Assembly: GCA_900772775.1 (NCBI GenBank)
Contig: CAAGRW010000106.1
Location: forward strand, 1-21,223
Reading direction: 5' to 3'
DNA from: Candidatus Rifleibacteriota bacterium
GTDB lineage: Bacteria > Vulcanimicrobiota > Xenobia > Xenobiales > Xenobiaceae
DNA length: 21,223 nucleotides
Both the position numbers and the translations under genes were made by a program. Positions 13,962 through 21,003 of this stretch are shown here, one piece after another. The notes under the pieces are model-generated. The model was not told the origin of the DNA. It did not search any database and was given only the letters and a program-made list of their open reading frames with translations. How positions within the stretch are numbered: the stretch's first letter is position 1; the number at the start of each line of letters is the position of its first letter.

Positions 13962-16316
13962 TTAGCGCACAAAGAGCCAAGCAAAGGGATTTAAGATGCC
14001 CAGAAGGCGCCGCCACCAAGGAGCACAGCTAGATAACTCTGACTTTAACTTGGCGTAGTGAGCCGCGCATTCTGAAGTATTGGGCAAAGGCGTGCGGGAA
14101 ACGAATTGCACTTGAGCATTTTCACCTAAGTGGCAGCGTATATGCCACTGGGTCAGTTTTTGCAAAGAGGGCAACTTATCTGCCCAACGGGAAGCAAACT
14201 CTTCGCGCGTTTCTCCGTAGTGGCGGCGTATGCCTATTTCGGCTAACGAGACCAAAGCTGCCTTATATACATAGTCGGCTCGCTTGGCACCTGAGCTCAA
14301 ATGGGCCATCATGTGGATATAAATTTTGTGCACCCAAGCGGCAATGAAAGCTAAAATTGCCACTATAGCCAACAGCCAGCCCAAAGCTTTTACTAAAGAA
14401 CGCATTTGCATTTGCATATCGACTGGCTTTTGGGATACGCCTTCTTTGTCCGCCGACTCTTCGCGGGCCATTTCGCCGAACATTTTCTGTAAATCGGGAT
14501 CCGGAGGTTCCGGAGGAGTTACATTGGAACGCTCAGGAGAAACGTCGATAGGGTACCAGCCCAGCCCTTGAATATATACTTCACACCAAGAGTGGGCACT
14601 GTTGTTCATAATTAACAGAGCTGAGCCACCGTAAGTATTTTTAGCATCTACAGCGTAACCTTCGGCTACACGGGCCGGAATGCCGATAGAACGGCATAAA
14701 TAGGCTAAAGCATTGGCATTATGAACACAGTAGCCAATTCGATCACCAAAGAGATATTTAGAGACGACGTCGTCTTTATCAGTGATCCTTACCTTGGTGT
14801 CGTAAGTGCTGTTTTTGTCTAACCACAGCTTCATAATATACACTTGGGCCATAGGTAAAGACTTGAAAGAAGAGGGCAAATCCTGCTGAATTTTTAAAGC
14901 CAATTCTTTATAGCGTTTATCATTCGGCAATTGAGTATAGTATTCTATATCGGCTTTTGACCATTGTGGATTGTTAAGCTTAGCTTGAAGTAAAGTTTCT
15001 ATTTTGCCGGTAAAAGAGCGCGAATCTACACTGTAAGCTCCCACAAATTGACTACTATTCGGATTAGAAGAAGCACTCATAGCCAGAGGATTAAGCAAGC
15101 CGAACGGTTTACTGTGATTTTCGATTAAGCTGACTTTAGTATTAACTGCTTTAGTTTTAGTAGCATCTATCGAGGGAGGGGTAAGTGGATTGGGCGCATT
15201 AAACTGAGGAAAACCGGAAGCGACGTCATGATCGTAACGTCCAGAGACATCGTTTACTAATTTTCGGCCGTTAAAAAAGCTTTTGGCATCCTGGCGGAAG
15301 TAGTAGTAACCTTCCGGAGGAGCATAATCGTCATTAAAGACAACTACAGCTACAGGCTTCGACTTGGGAGCTTCTGAAGAATCGTCATTCTTATTCTGGT
15401 CGTCGTTTTGATCTTTATTTTGATTGTTGTCTTTGTCGTTATTCTGTTGATTATTGTTATTCTGATCCTTGTCGTCTTGGTTTGGCTGATTTTGCTTTGA
15501 TTGCTGGTCTTGATCTTGATTTTTATCGTCTTGTTGCTGATCTTGACCGCTATTGCCGCCTTCTTTGCCTTTGGCTTCTTCTTGTTGCTCACCTTTGGCA
15601 TTACCACTCATAAGTTGCTCGGGCAAAGGCTGGTGCAAATCTTTGAGGGGCAGAAAAACTCCCACTAAAGAAATAATAACTATTAAAATAGATAAGTCGG
15701 CCAAAGTGCGTTTATTAAAGCGTCCCACAATAAGAAAGACTAAGGCAATAGCCAAAATAACGCCGGCAGCAATAAAGAAGGGAATAGGATCCCAGCCTCT
15801 GGACCAGAGTGGATCGACGAAGAAATAAGGGCGACTGATAAAACCGTCGCGGTGAGCCGATAAAGGCAAAAGGGCAATATTGGCTACAATAATCAGCTCT
15901 ACAGCTACAAACCAAGGCTTACGTATGCTGATAGCGTGGATAACCATAACCAAGAAGAGGCAATTTATAAACCAAACTACCCCCTGTGAGAATAAACTGG
16001 CATTTTCCGGAGTAGCAAAGAGAGAAGCGGCAAAAGCGCTATTGACGGGAATATCAGCCAAATAGACTAAAATGCGATCGAGTAGCAAAGCTCCTAAGGC
16101 AAATACTGGTATGCGCAAACGCTTGGAAGAAAGCCAATAGGAGAGCCAAAAGCCTAAAATTCCTCCCACAAAGGCGCCGAAAACGCCGTTCGCTACAGAG
16201 ATTGTAGAGGCATTTATAGCTAAAATAACGCCCCACATCAGACTATTGAAAGAGCGTTCCAAAAACGTGCCTATGCCAAAAGAAGATTTTTTCTGTTCGG
16301 AGGTTCTGCCGTCCAT
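13962..16316 (-). CDS. Polytopic membrane protein with extracytoplasmic transglutaminase domain (TgpA-like)
   Basis: The architecture resembles TgpA-like proteins: N-terminal membrane helices, an external transglutaminase-like cysteine domain, then a further helix and a cytoplasmic tail. The 784 residues show about six or seven hydrophobic segments (27-63, 68-88, 112-130, 136-153, 176-198, 205-223). A linker of about 80 residues (236-318) is almost wholly Gln, Asn, Asp, Lys, Gly and Glu. The transglutaminase core spans about 490-595 with the catalytic triad Cys530 (GYCVHNANALAYLCRSIGIPAR), His575 (AHSWCEVY) and Asp591 (PIDVSP). Another membrane helix (641-662) and a tail with a DUF4129-like helical part (about 680-725) follow. 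The ATG at 16316 is seven bases after the DUF58 stop. The natural substrate of this family is poorly known; a protease, transglutaminase or non-catalytic binding role is possible. Confidence 0.9.
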   Translation of the reverse strand: MDGRTSEQKKSSFGIGTFLERSFNSLMWGVILAINASTISVANGVFGAFVGGILGFWLSYWLSSKRLRIPVFALGALLLDRILVYLADIPVNSAFAASLFATPENASLFSQGVVWFINCLFLVMVIHAISIRKPWFVAVELIIVANIALLPLSAHRDGFISRPYFFVDPLWSRGWDPIPFFIAAGVILAIALVFLIVGRFNKRTLADLSILIVIISLVGVFLPLKDLHQPLPEQLMSGNAKGEQQEEAKGKEGGNSGQDQQQDDKNQDQDQQSKQNQPNQDDKDQNNNNQQNNDKDNNQNKDQNDDQNKNDDSSEAPKSKPVAVVVFNDDYAPPEGYYYFRQDAKSFFNGRKLVNDVSGRYDHDVASGFPQFNAPNPLTPPSIDATKTKAVNTKVSLIENHSKPFGLLNPLAMSASSNPNSSQFVGAYSVDSRSFTGKIETLLQAKLNNPQWSKADIEYYTQLPNDKRYKELALKIQQDLPSSFKSLPMAQVYIMKLWLDKNSTYDTKVRITDKDDVVSKYLFGDRIGYCVHNANALAYLCRSIGIPARVAEGYAVDAKNTYGGSALLIMNNSAHSWCEVYIQGLGWYPIDVSPERSNVTPPEPPDPDLQKMFGEMAREESADKEGVSQKPVDMQMQMRSLVKALGWLLAIVAILAFIAAWVHKIYIHMMAHLSSGAKRADYVYKAALVSLAEIGIRRHYGETREEFASRWADKLPSLQKLTQWHIRCHLGENAQVQFVSRTPLPNTSECAAHYAKLKSELSSCAPWWRRLLGILNPFAWLFVR

Positions 16317-16323
16317 ATTATAA

Positions 16324-17661
16324 CTAGACCGCCTTTTCCTGAGCTTGCAGATAAGCAGCCGCGTTGTTGATAATGCGCCCTGTGGCTGTCTCGCATAAGA
16401 TCATGGGAGTATTGGGACTTTGTAAAGTTTGGGCAATTTTGGAAGGAGCCTCCAAATGTACGGTATCAGAATCGATATAAAGCCATTTCTTCCAGGGCTC
16501 TTCTTTTTCGTTTTCGGCTTCCGTTAAATTTTGATCGATGCCCATAAGCCAAGTAATGGTAAGATGGGTATCTCTCACTGCTCCCAGAGCATTTTTTACC
16601 CAGTCGCCGTACGCTGCCGGCACAAAGACAAAACAGCTGTGGTAGCCGAGTTTGGAAGCTTCTTCCAAAAATTTTTTTAAACCGCACAGAGCTCTTGATT
16701 CCACATTTCCGGAAGAAGCCAGAAAATCTAGAGCTTCGCTCATAATAGAGGTAGTGCCGACGCAACCGTCGGCGCCAAAAAGCCAACTATCTCCCAAAAT
16801 TTTGGACTCTAAAATAGATCTGGCAAAAGAAGCACTAGCTTCATCTTTGGGGCCCGATACTAAGTAGGCGCAAGTGCGCGTTTGAGCGGTGAGTGCTCTT
16901 TCCGGCATACGTACAACCAAGCGGCGGTTGCGAGCATAAACTTTCCACAAAATTGAGCGGGAAGAATCGCCGGGGACGTACTGGCGCATTTCTATAAGGT
17001 CGCCTTGGGGAGAGCCGAAAGGATCGGAAATATCTTCACCGCCGGCCATGCTCAAAGTGATACTGCTGCTCTTCACAGCGCCAGGTTTGGGGTAAGCTTT
17101 AAACTTAACGTTTTTGGTACTGACCCAAGTTATATCGGCTAATCCTAAAATATCTTCCACTTTGAAGCGACGAGTAATTTTTTCTGCGCTGCAGCGATGG
17201 TTGACGGTAATATATTCGGCTATAGAAGATAGACTTTGCTTACATTCGGCTTCAACTTCTGCCGGATAAAGCCACTCGATGGAGATATTGACGAAGGGAA
17301 CTGGCAAAAAGGCTATTTCCAACCCTGATTTTGATTGATACATTGTAGAGGTGCTTATATCCGGCAACCCGGCTTCACATTTAGCTTTCCAATGTATCGC
17401 TAAATAGATAGCACCTATGCTTACGGCCAAAACCATCAATATACCGACAATCATAAGAGCTACCGAGGCGGAAATCCAGACTATGTCGTCTTGCCCTAAA
17501 GCTACAAAATAAAAGGTTAAGGCCAGCAAAATCATATAGGCCAGCCCCATGCCGGTAAGGGGAATGAAACCGCAAATAGTCCTTATAAACTTGAAAGTTT
17601 TTGCTGAGGCGTCGCGTAAAACCGCAGCCCAAGAACGTCTTTTATCCGAATTGTTTTCCAA
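16324..17661 (-). CDS. DUF58 domain membrane protein
   Basis: DUF58 proteins are usually encoded beside MoxR ATPases and transglutaminase proteins and are thought to be VWA-like partners of the ATPase. With the start at 17661 the protein has 445 residues. Two hydrophobic helices (about 38-54 and 63-88) precede an external or peripheral beta-rich domain. The DUF58 signature, MRQYVPGDSSRSILWKVYARNRR (residues 225-247, the YxPGD..R.I.WK..AR pattern), is clear. The start is ambiguous: TTG at 17661 has GAGGA seven bases upstream, while another in-frame TTG at 17691 has no ribosome site. The gene is first in its operon and seven bases upstream of the transglutaminase gene, implying translational coupling. 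Confidence 0.88.
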   Translation of the reverse strand: MENNSDKRRSWAAVLRDASAKTFKFIRTICGFIPLTGMGLAYMILLALTFYFVALGQDDIVWISASVALMIVGILMVLAVSIGAIYLAIHWKAKCEAGLPDISTSTMYQSKSGLEIAFLPVPFVNISIEWLYPAEVEAECKQSLSSIAEYITVNHRCSAEKITRRFKVEDILGLADITWVSTKNVKFKAYPKPGAVKSSSITLSMAGGEDISDPFGSPQGDLIEMRQYVPGDSSRSILWKVYARNRRLVVRMPERALTAQTRTCAYLVSGPKDEASASFARSILESKILGDSWLFGADGCVGTTSIMSEALDFLASSGNVESRALCGLKKFLEEASKLGYHSCFVFVPAAYGDWVKNALGAVRDTHLTITWLMGIDQNLTEAENEKEEPWKKWLYIDSDTVHLEAPSKIAQTLQSPNTPMILCETATGRIINNAAAYLQAQEKAV

Positions 17662-17725
17662 AAGTGCATCCTCTTCAGACCGAACAGTCAAGTCTGTTAT
17701 TTTTTATACTCTTTCTTCGACTTGC

Positions 17726-17731
17726 ATTATA
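17726..17731 (-). promoter_or_regulatory. Putative -10 element for the DUF58/transglutaminase/MoxR/TPR operon
   Basis: A perfect TATAAT on the minus strand lies 64 bases upstream of the chosen DUF58 start, in the 238-base gap shared with the divergent kinase-like gene. No good -35 hexamer is present 16-18 bases upstream (CACCAA at 17), so it is a plausible but incomplete promoter, possibly activator-dependent. Confidence 0.35.
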
Positions 17732-17827
17732 GCAAAGACAGAAGCTGATTGGTGTGTAAACTTAAACACTAGGCTTAGATATCAAATAAGCGTTTGTATT
17801 TCCTCTATATAATTGAAAATACTAGCC

Positions 17828-17833
17828 TATAAT
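17828..17833 (+). promoter_or_regulatory. Putative -10 element for the kinase-like/methyltransferase gene pair
   Basis: A perfect TATAAT on the plus strand lies 66 bases before the ATG at 17900, implying a leader of about 60 bases. The hexamer 17 bases upstream (CTATAT) is not a recognisable -35. The region is very A+T-rich, so chance occurrence is possible. Confidence 0.3.
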
Positions 17834-17899
17834 ACAACATAGTAAAAATGTTAAAAAAAAATAGTTGATCTCAAGTGATAAGAATAATACTCTTCAATA

Positions 17900-18664
17900 A
17901 TGCAGAGCGTTTCAAATATGTCTATTCCCTTGTCCTGGAAGGCAATTGTCAAACAAGTATTTGGGCTTGATACCGAAATTCAGGCTGTTTATTTCTATGA
18001 GAGCAAAAAAAATCAAGTTTCTCGTCTCAGACTTCTCGTCAATGGGGAGCAGACTGATGTTATTGCCAAAAAATACGTTTGGGGTGATATGGATAGTGAA
18101 ATCGCTGTCCTAAAAAAAGCTGACAGCTTAGAGCTAAATGTCCCCGGATTTATCGCTAGATTTTCCGATGTAGCTTTTTTTACTCCTGTGCCAGGGGTTC
18201 CCATGCATAGTCCTGTTACCGAAAAACAAGCCAAACTTTTGGGCGAATGGTTAAGGATATTTCATGAAAATATGACTCCTCAGAGAGCTAGAGGCACCTT
18301 TTTACGTGGCGATTGTACTTTAAAAAATTTTCTATACGATGAAGAAGGAGATAAAATTTACTCTTTAGATTTTGAGCAAGCCTACTTTGGCCCGGCTGAG
18401 GATGATTTAGCGGAGTTGATAGTTACCTTGCTATCTGGTGCTAAAGCTGAAAGTGTGTGGGATTCTCCGCATATCTTAGCTGTAAAGAATATGCTTCGGG
18501 CCTACAAACGCAAATTTAACGCCACTTTTTTATTTGAAGAAATTATTCAAGGTTTGACAAACCGTATGGAGTTCCGTCGGGAATTTGCTTTAGAAATTCA
18601 AGCTTTAATTGACGAACTTAATAAGCAAAAGACCATTTTTATCGAATTATTGGAAAATAGATAA
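17900..18664 (+). CDS. Kinase-fold (aminoglycoside phosphotransferase/Bud32-like) protein
   Basis: This 254-residue cytoplasmic protein has the core motifs of the protein-kinase/APH superfamily, which transfers phosphate from ATP to small molecules or proteins. A VIAKKY segment (54-59) may supply the ATP-binding Lys. The catalytic loop reads LRGDCTLKNFLYD (135-147) with catalytic-type Asp138 and metal-type Asn143. SLDFEQA (155-161) holds the DFG-equivalent Asp157, and GPAEDDLAELIVTLL resembles the following helix of APH-like proteins. The usual His of HGD is Arg here. The glycine-rich loop is not obvious, and the N-lobe is short, which is more like Bud32-type kinases than full APH enzymes. 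The ATG at 17900 lacks a clear ribosome site; another ATG at 17918 is equally possible. It is followed 49 bp later by a methyltransferase gene. The substrate cannot be predicted. Confidence 0.7.
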   Translation: MQSVSNMSIPLSWKAIVKQVFGLDTEIQAVYFYESKKNQVSRLRLLVNGEQTDVIAKKYVWGDMDSEIAVLKKADSLELNVPGFIARFSDVAFFTPVPGVPMHSPVTEKQAKLLGEWLRIFHENMTPQRARGTFLRGDCTLKNFLYDEEGDKIYSLDFEQAYFGPAEDDLAELIVTLLSGAKAESVWDSPHILAVKNMLRAYKRKFNATFLFEEIIQGLTNRMEFRREFALEIQALIDELNKQKTIFIELLENR

Positions 18665-18713
18665 TGGTTTAATAGTGAAACTTTAGATTGGAAAGAGGTA
18701 GGCGAAGTTTATT

Positions 18714-19331
18714 TTGGCAGAATTGGCAAACAAAAGATCTTGGGGAAATTTAGGCTCTCAAGCCGACAACTTTTTGCTGTGGGAAAAGCGCTACAGTATG
18801 AAGGGGCGTGGCCCTAAAGAACCCGAACCTTTTGTGGTGGAGTCTTTGCCTTATATGACTGGAGGCAAAGTATTGGATATTGCCTGTGGGGAAGGAAGAC
18901 ACGCTCTGTATTTGGCTCAAGCCTCCGCCTCTTTCGATGTTTTGGGCATAGATCGTTCGCCCACTGCCATAAAAGTTGCTTCGGAGCGAGCAGCTCAATT
19001 GGGAGTTCGCGCCAATTTTGCCATACGCGATTTAGAAAAAGAATTTTTGCCCGAAGAAATTTTTAATACCATAGTGGTAACACGCTATTGGCAAGCTGAT
19101 TTGTGTCCTCACATAGTCAAACATTTGGCAATTGGCGGTGTTTTGGTTTATGAAACTTACACTTTAGATTATTTGCGTTACGGAGAGCGCACGCGCAGCC
19201 ATTTGTTGCAAAGTGACCAGCTGCGGGAAACTTTTGCCAAATTGGGTTTGAAAATCGACTATTATGCTGAAGTCGATCGCCCGGAGACCAGAGAATATTC
19301 GGCTAGACTTAGGGCTACAAAAATTTCTTAA
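18714..19331 (+). CDS. Class I SAM-dependent methyltransferase
   Basis: The 205-residue protein has the Rossmann-type methyltransferase fold. Motif I is VLDIACGEGRH (53-63). The acidic residue after strand 2 is Asp80 in LGIDRSP. IRDLEKE (104-110) corresponds to motif III. VLVYETYT (143-150) resembles the strand 5 region of TehB/UbiE-like small-molecule methyltransferases. Residues 14-40 form a short N-terminal helix around the WEKRY motif common in this group. No ATG lies near the N-terminus. TTG at 18714 is the first usable start; the upstream GAGGTAGGCG is purine-rich but about 12-17 bases away, and TTG at 18723 is an alternative. It probably shares a transcript with the kinase-like gene. 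The substrate is unknown. Confidence 0.85.
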   Translation: MAELANKRSWGNLGSQADNFLLWEKRYSMKGRGPKEPEPFVVESLPYMTGGKVLDIACGEGRHALYLAQASASFDVLGIDRSPTAIKVASERAAQLGVRANFAIRDLEKEFLPEEIFNTIVVTRYWQADLCPHIVKHLAIGGVLVYETYTLDYLRYGERTRSHLLQSDQLRETFAKLGLKIDYYAEVDRPETREYSARLRATKIS

Positions 19332-19387
19332 TTTAGCTTATACTAACTATCGATCTGGTGTTGCTATTTTTAACTTAACTGAGCGCA

Positions 19388-19426
19388 AGCACCTTGAGGG
19401 TGCTATGCATGTTCCTCGATTTTTTT
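19388..19426 (+). terminator. Possible terminator of the methyltransferase transcript
   Basis: A 6-bp stem (AGCACC/GGTGCT, loop TTGAG) lies about 57 bases after the methyltransferase stop. A run of seven T (19420-19426) follows, but about 15 bases after the stem rather than directly adjoining it, so the fit to a classical intrinsic terminator is imperfect. Confidence 0.35.
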
Positions 19427-19498
19427 GCAATCAAATACAATTTTCAAAAATACAGTTTTTCCCTAAAAAAATACCGTGGGTCGCACGAAAATCTGCTC

Positions 19499-19556
19499 CT
19501 GTAAGAGAAAGCGTAAGTTGTGGCAATTTCTCGAAATTGTCGTTTTACTCTCACAG
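19499..19556. repeat. Long imperfect hairpin of unknown role
   Basis: Outer arms CTGTAAGAG (19499-19507) and CTCTCACAG (19548-19556) pair with one mismatch. Inner arms GGCAATTTC (19522-19530) and GAAATTGTC (19533-19541) pair over nine positions with one G-T. The outer and inner stems are separated by an asymmetric internal loop. It could be a structured RNA, a decayed mobile-element end or a binding site; no family is recognised. Confidence 0.45.
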
Positions 19557-19594
19557 AAGCAAGAAGCTAAGTTCTCTTGGGAGTGGATTATATT

Positions 19595-19631
19595 CGCCGA
19601 CCTATAGATAAAAAATAGGCAGGTATCGGCG
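19595..19631. repeat. Two-part stem-loop abutting the IS element end
   Basis: CGCCGA (19595-19600) pairs with TCGGCG (19626-19631), and CCTAT (19601-19605) pairs with ATAGG (19615-19619), leaving a six-base bulge on one side and a nine-base A-rich loop. No T-run follows on either strand. It lies just outside the likely right end of the element, or it may form part of that end. Confidence 0.5.
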
Positions 19632-19632
19632 T

Positions 19633-19790
19633 GTCAACTACCCATCACCTAAAGGTAATGGGCTTGTAACTGCCCAGTCGTGGTAACGGGTTACCCCTCC
19701 GACTTTTATTCCTTAAGTATCGCTATCTAAGGTGGCGTTACATCGTAGGGTGGTTGACAACACCCTTTACAGCAGAGATTTACTCGACTG
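19633..19790 (-). ncRNA. Candidate omega RNA (TnpB guide RNA) scaffold at the IS end
   Basis: In studied IS605-type elements the TnpB guide RNA is transcribed from the 3' end of tnpB to the element end and continues into flanking DNA as the guide. Here the 147 bases after the tnpB stop fold well when read on the minus strand. CCCAT-T-ACCT pairs with AGGT-G-ATGGG (19641-19662), with a G-U where the opposite strand would have a mismatch. GGTAAC/GTTACC forms at 19682-19695. GTCAACCACCC (19748-19758) pairs at 10 of 11 positions with GGGTAGTTGAC (19633-19643), closing the whole region. The exact 5' and 3' ends are not known. Confidence 0.5.
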
Positions 19791-20919
19791 TAACTGTATC
19801 AGGTACTTGACTATCTCTAAGATAGTTTACCCCCATGTGATACAGATTCATAGCTCCGATACGGTCATCATTTGATTTGTAGCCACAGTTTTTACAGCTA
19901 AACAGATGCGTCTTTTTGTTACGATTGGCTTTTTCAATATGCCCACACACGGGACAACACTGACTTGTATAGCGAGGGTTAACCTTAATTACAATAGACT
20001 GATTTTGTTTAGCTTTGTAGATAAGCTTCTGTTCAAGGTCATAGAATGACCACGATACAGATACATAGCGGTCTTTGGTTTTAACGCGCTCTGTGGCATT
20101 TCTAATGCCTGACAAATCTTCAAGGACAAATAACGTATGCTTGGGATTGGCTTTCACGAGTGCCTTTGATACACAGTGGTTAACATCTTGCATCCAACGG
20201 TTTTCTCGTGAACCAACAGCTTTAAGTCTACGTCTTGCCGACGGAGTTTGACGCATTTGTAATTCTTTACGAAGTTTTAAATAGTTAGCACGCTTTTGTT
20301 TTATAATTCTGCCATTCACAAAATCAGATTTGTGTTTACTGTTGTAAGTAGCAACAACAAAGTTAATACCTCTATCAATACCAACAATGTTACAGATCTC
20401 AGGGAGTCTAACTTCTTCAATATCGTAAGTAACAGCGATATGTAAAAAATACTTACCGCACTTATTTACAAGCTTGGCAGTACCAAATTTATAAATAGTA
20501 TGGTCAAAATATTTAGACATACCTTTAGCAAAATATGGCAGTTTAATACGACCTTTCAGTGTATTTACTGAGAAACAGTTCCTAGCAAGAGAATAGTCTC
20601 TATTCCATACAAGATCATATTGTGGCCTCTTGAAACACGGTTTAATCCACTTTTTCTGATTTTCCAAAATGGTCTTATATCTGGCAATTACAGTTTTTAA
20701 AACAGATTGAGCCATTTGTGATTTAAGACTAAACTTTTCTCGAAGTATTGAATATAGAGCTTTGTTAAGAGAAAACTGTTTTAAGTCGTGAGTGCGGAAT
20801 ACATAATCAGAAACATAGTTGCAGGCAGCAGAATAAGCAGACATGGTTTCGTCAAGCAAAATTTTACTATCCGTATCTACAGATATTTGGATTTTAGCTG
20901 TGGCAACCATCTGCTTCAT
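19780..20919 (-). CDS. tnpB: RNA-guided endonuclease TnpB (IS605 OrfB family)
   Basis: TnpB is the transposon-encoded ancestor-like relative of Cas12, which cuts DNA matching its omega RNA guide and helps the element persist. The 379 residues are full length for the family. An N-terminal helix-turn-helix/WED-like part contains YFAKGM and ending LHIAVTYD. The split RuvC domain has its first Asp in VGIDRGINFVVA (about 205), Glu in FVLEDLSGIR, and the final Asp in SNDDRIGAMNL. The zinc finger is CPVCG...CKNCGY between the last two RuvC parts, preceded by NPRYTSQCC. All catalytic residues are present. The ATG at 20919 has AAGGAG seven bases upstream. Its A+T-rich codon use differs from the neighbouring cellular genes, consistent with mobile origin. 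Confidence 0.96.
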   Translation of the reverse strand: MKQMVATAKIQISVDTDSKILLDETMSAYSAACNYVSDYVFRTHDLKQFSLNKALYSILREKFSLKSQMAQSVLKTVIARYKTILENQKKWIKPCFKRPQYDLVWNRDYSLARNCFSVNTLKGRIKLPYFAKGMSKYFDHTIYKFGTAKLVNKCGKYFLHIAVTYDIEEVRLPEICNIVGIDRGINFVVATYNSKHKSDFVNGRIIKQKRANYLKLRKELQMRQTPSARRRLKAVGSRENRWMQDVNHCVSKALVKANPKHTLFVLEDLSGIRNATERVKTKDRYVSVSWSFYDLEQKLIYKAKQNQSIVIKVNPRYTSQCCPVCGHIEKANRNKKTHLFSCKNCGYKSNDDRIGAMNLYHMGVNYLRDSQVPDTVTVE

Positions 20920-20954
20920 ATATGTACTCCTTTCATTTATATATCACTAAGTGT

Positions 20955-20984
20955 ATTTTAATAATATATATTAGTTAAAATCAA
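20955..20984 (-). promoter_or_regulatory. Putative tnpB promoter
   Basis: On the minus strand TTGATT (20979-20984) and TAAAAT (20955-20960) are separated by 18 bases, placing a start site about 30 bases upstream of the tnpB ATG. The intergenic stretch is extremely A+T-rich, so chance similarity is possible. Confidence 0.35.
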
Positions 20985-21003
20985 TACTTTGTAGGATAAA
21001 TAC

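Larger units (their letters stand above)
19332..19632. other. Non-coding, hairpin-rich interval between the methyltransferase gene and the IS element
   Basis: No credible gene is present. The interval holds three hairpin-forming sequences: AGCACC/GGTGCT (19388-19404), a long imperfect hairpin (19499-19556), and a two-part stem (19595-19631) abutting the insertion sequence. The rest is A+T-rich with no recognisable protein-coding or tRNA character. Confidence 0.6.

Noticed and set aside
15350..15607. Apparent tandem repeat or CRISPR-like array suggested by recurring GAT/GTT/TTG triplets
   Set aside because: The repetition follows the Gln/Asn/Asp/Lys codons of the transglutaminase linker; units vary in length and there are no regular spacers.
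17848..17868. Six-codon leader-peptide frame with Lys codons upstream of the kinase-like gene
   Set aside because: It has no ribosome site and no alternative hairpins around it; a run of A in A+T-rich DNA explains the Lys codons.
19264..19611. Open frame of 115 codons on the plus strand overlapping the methyltransferase 3' end
   Set aside because: It starts inside the methyltransferase gene in another frame, has no ribosome site or recognisable domain, and runs through hairpin sequences.
19780..20919. Possibility that the RuvC nuclease is a Cas12 effector
   Set aside because: Length, zinc-finger layout and the adjacent divergent tnpA show TnpB; no CRISPR repeats or cas1/cas2 are in the window.
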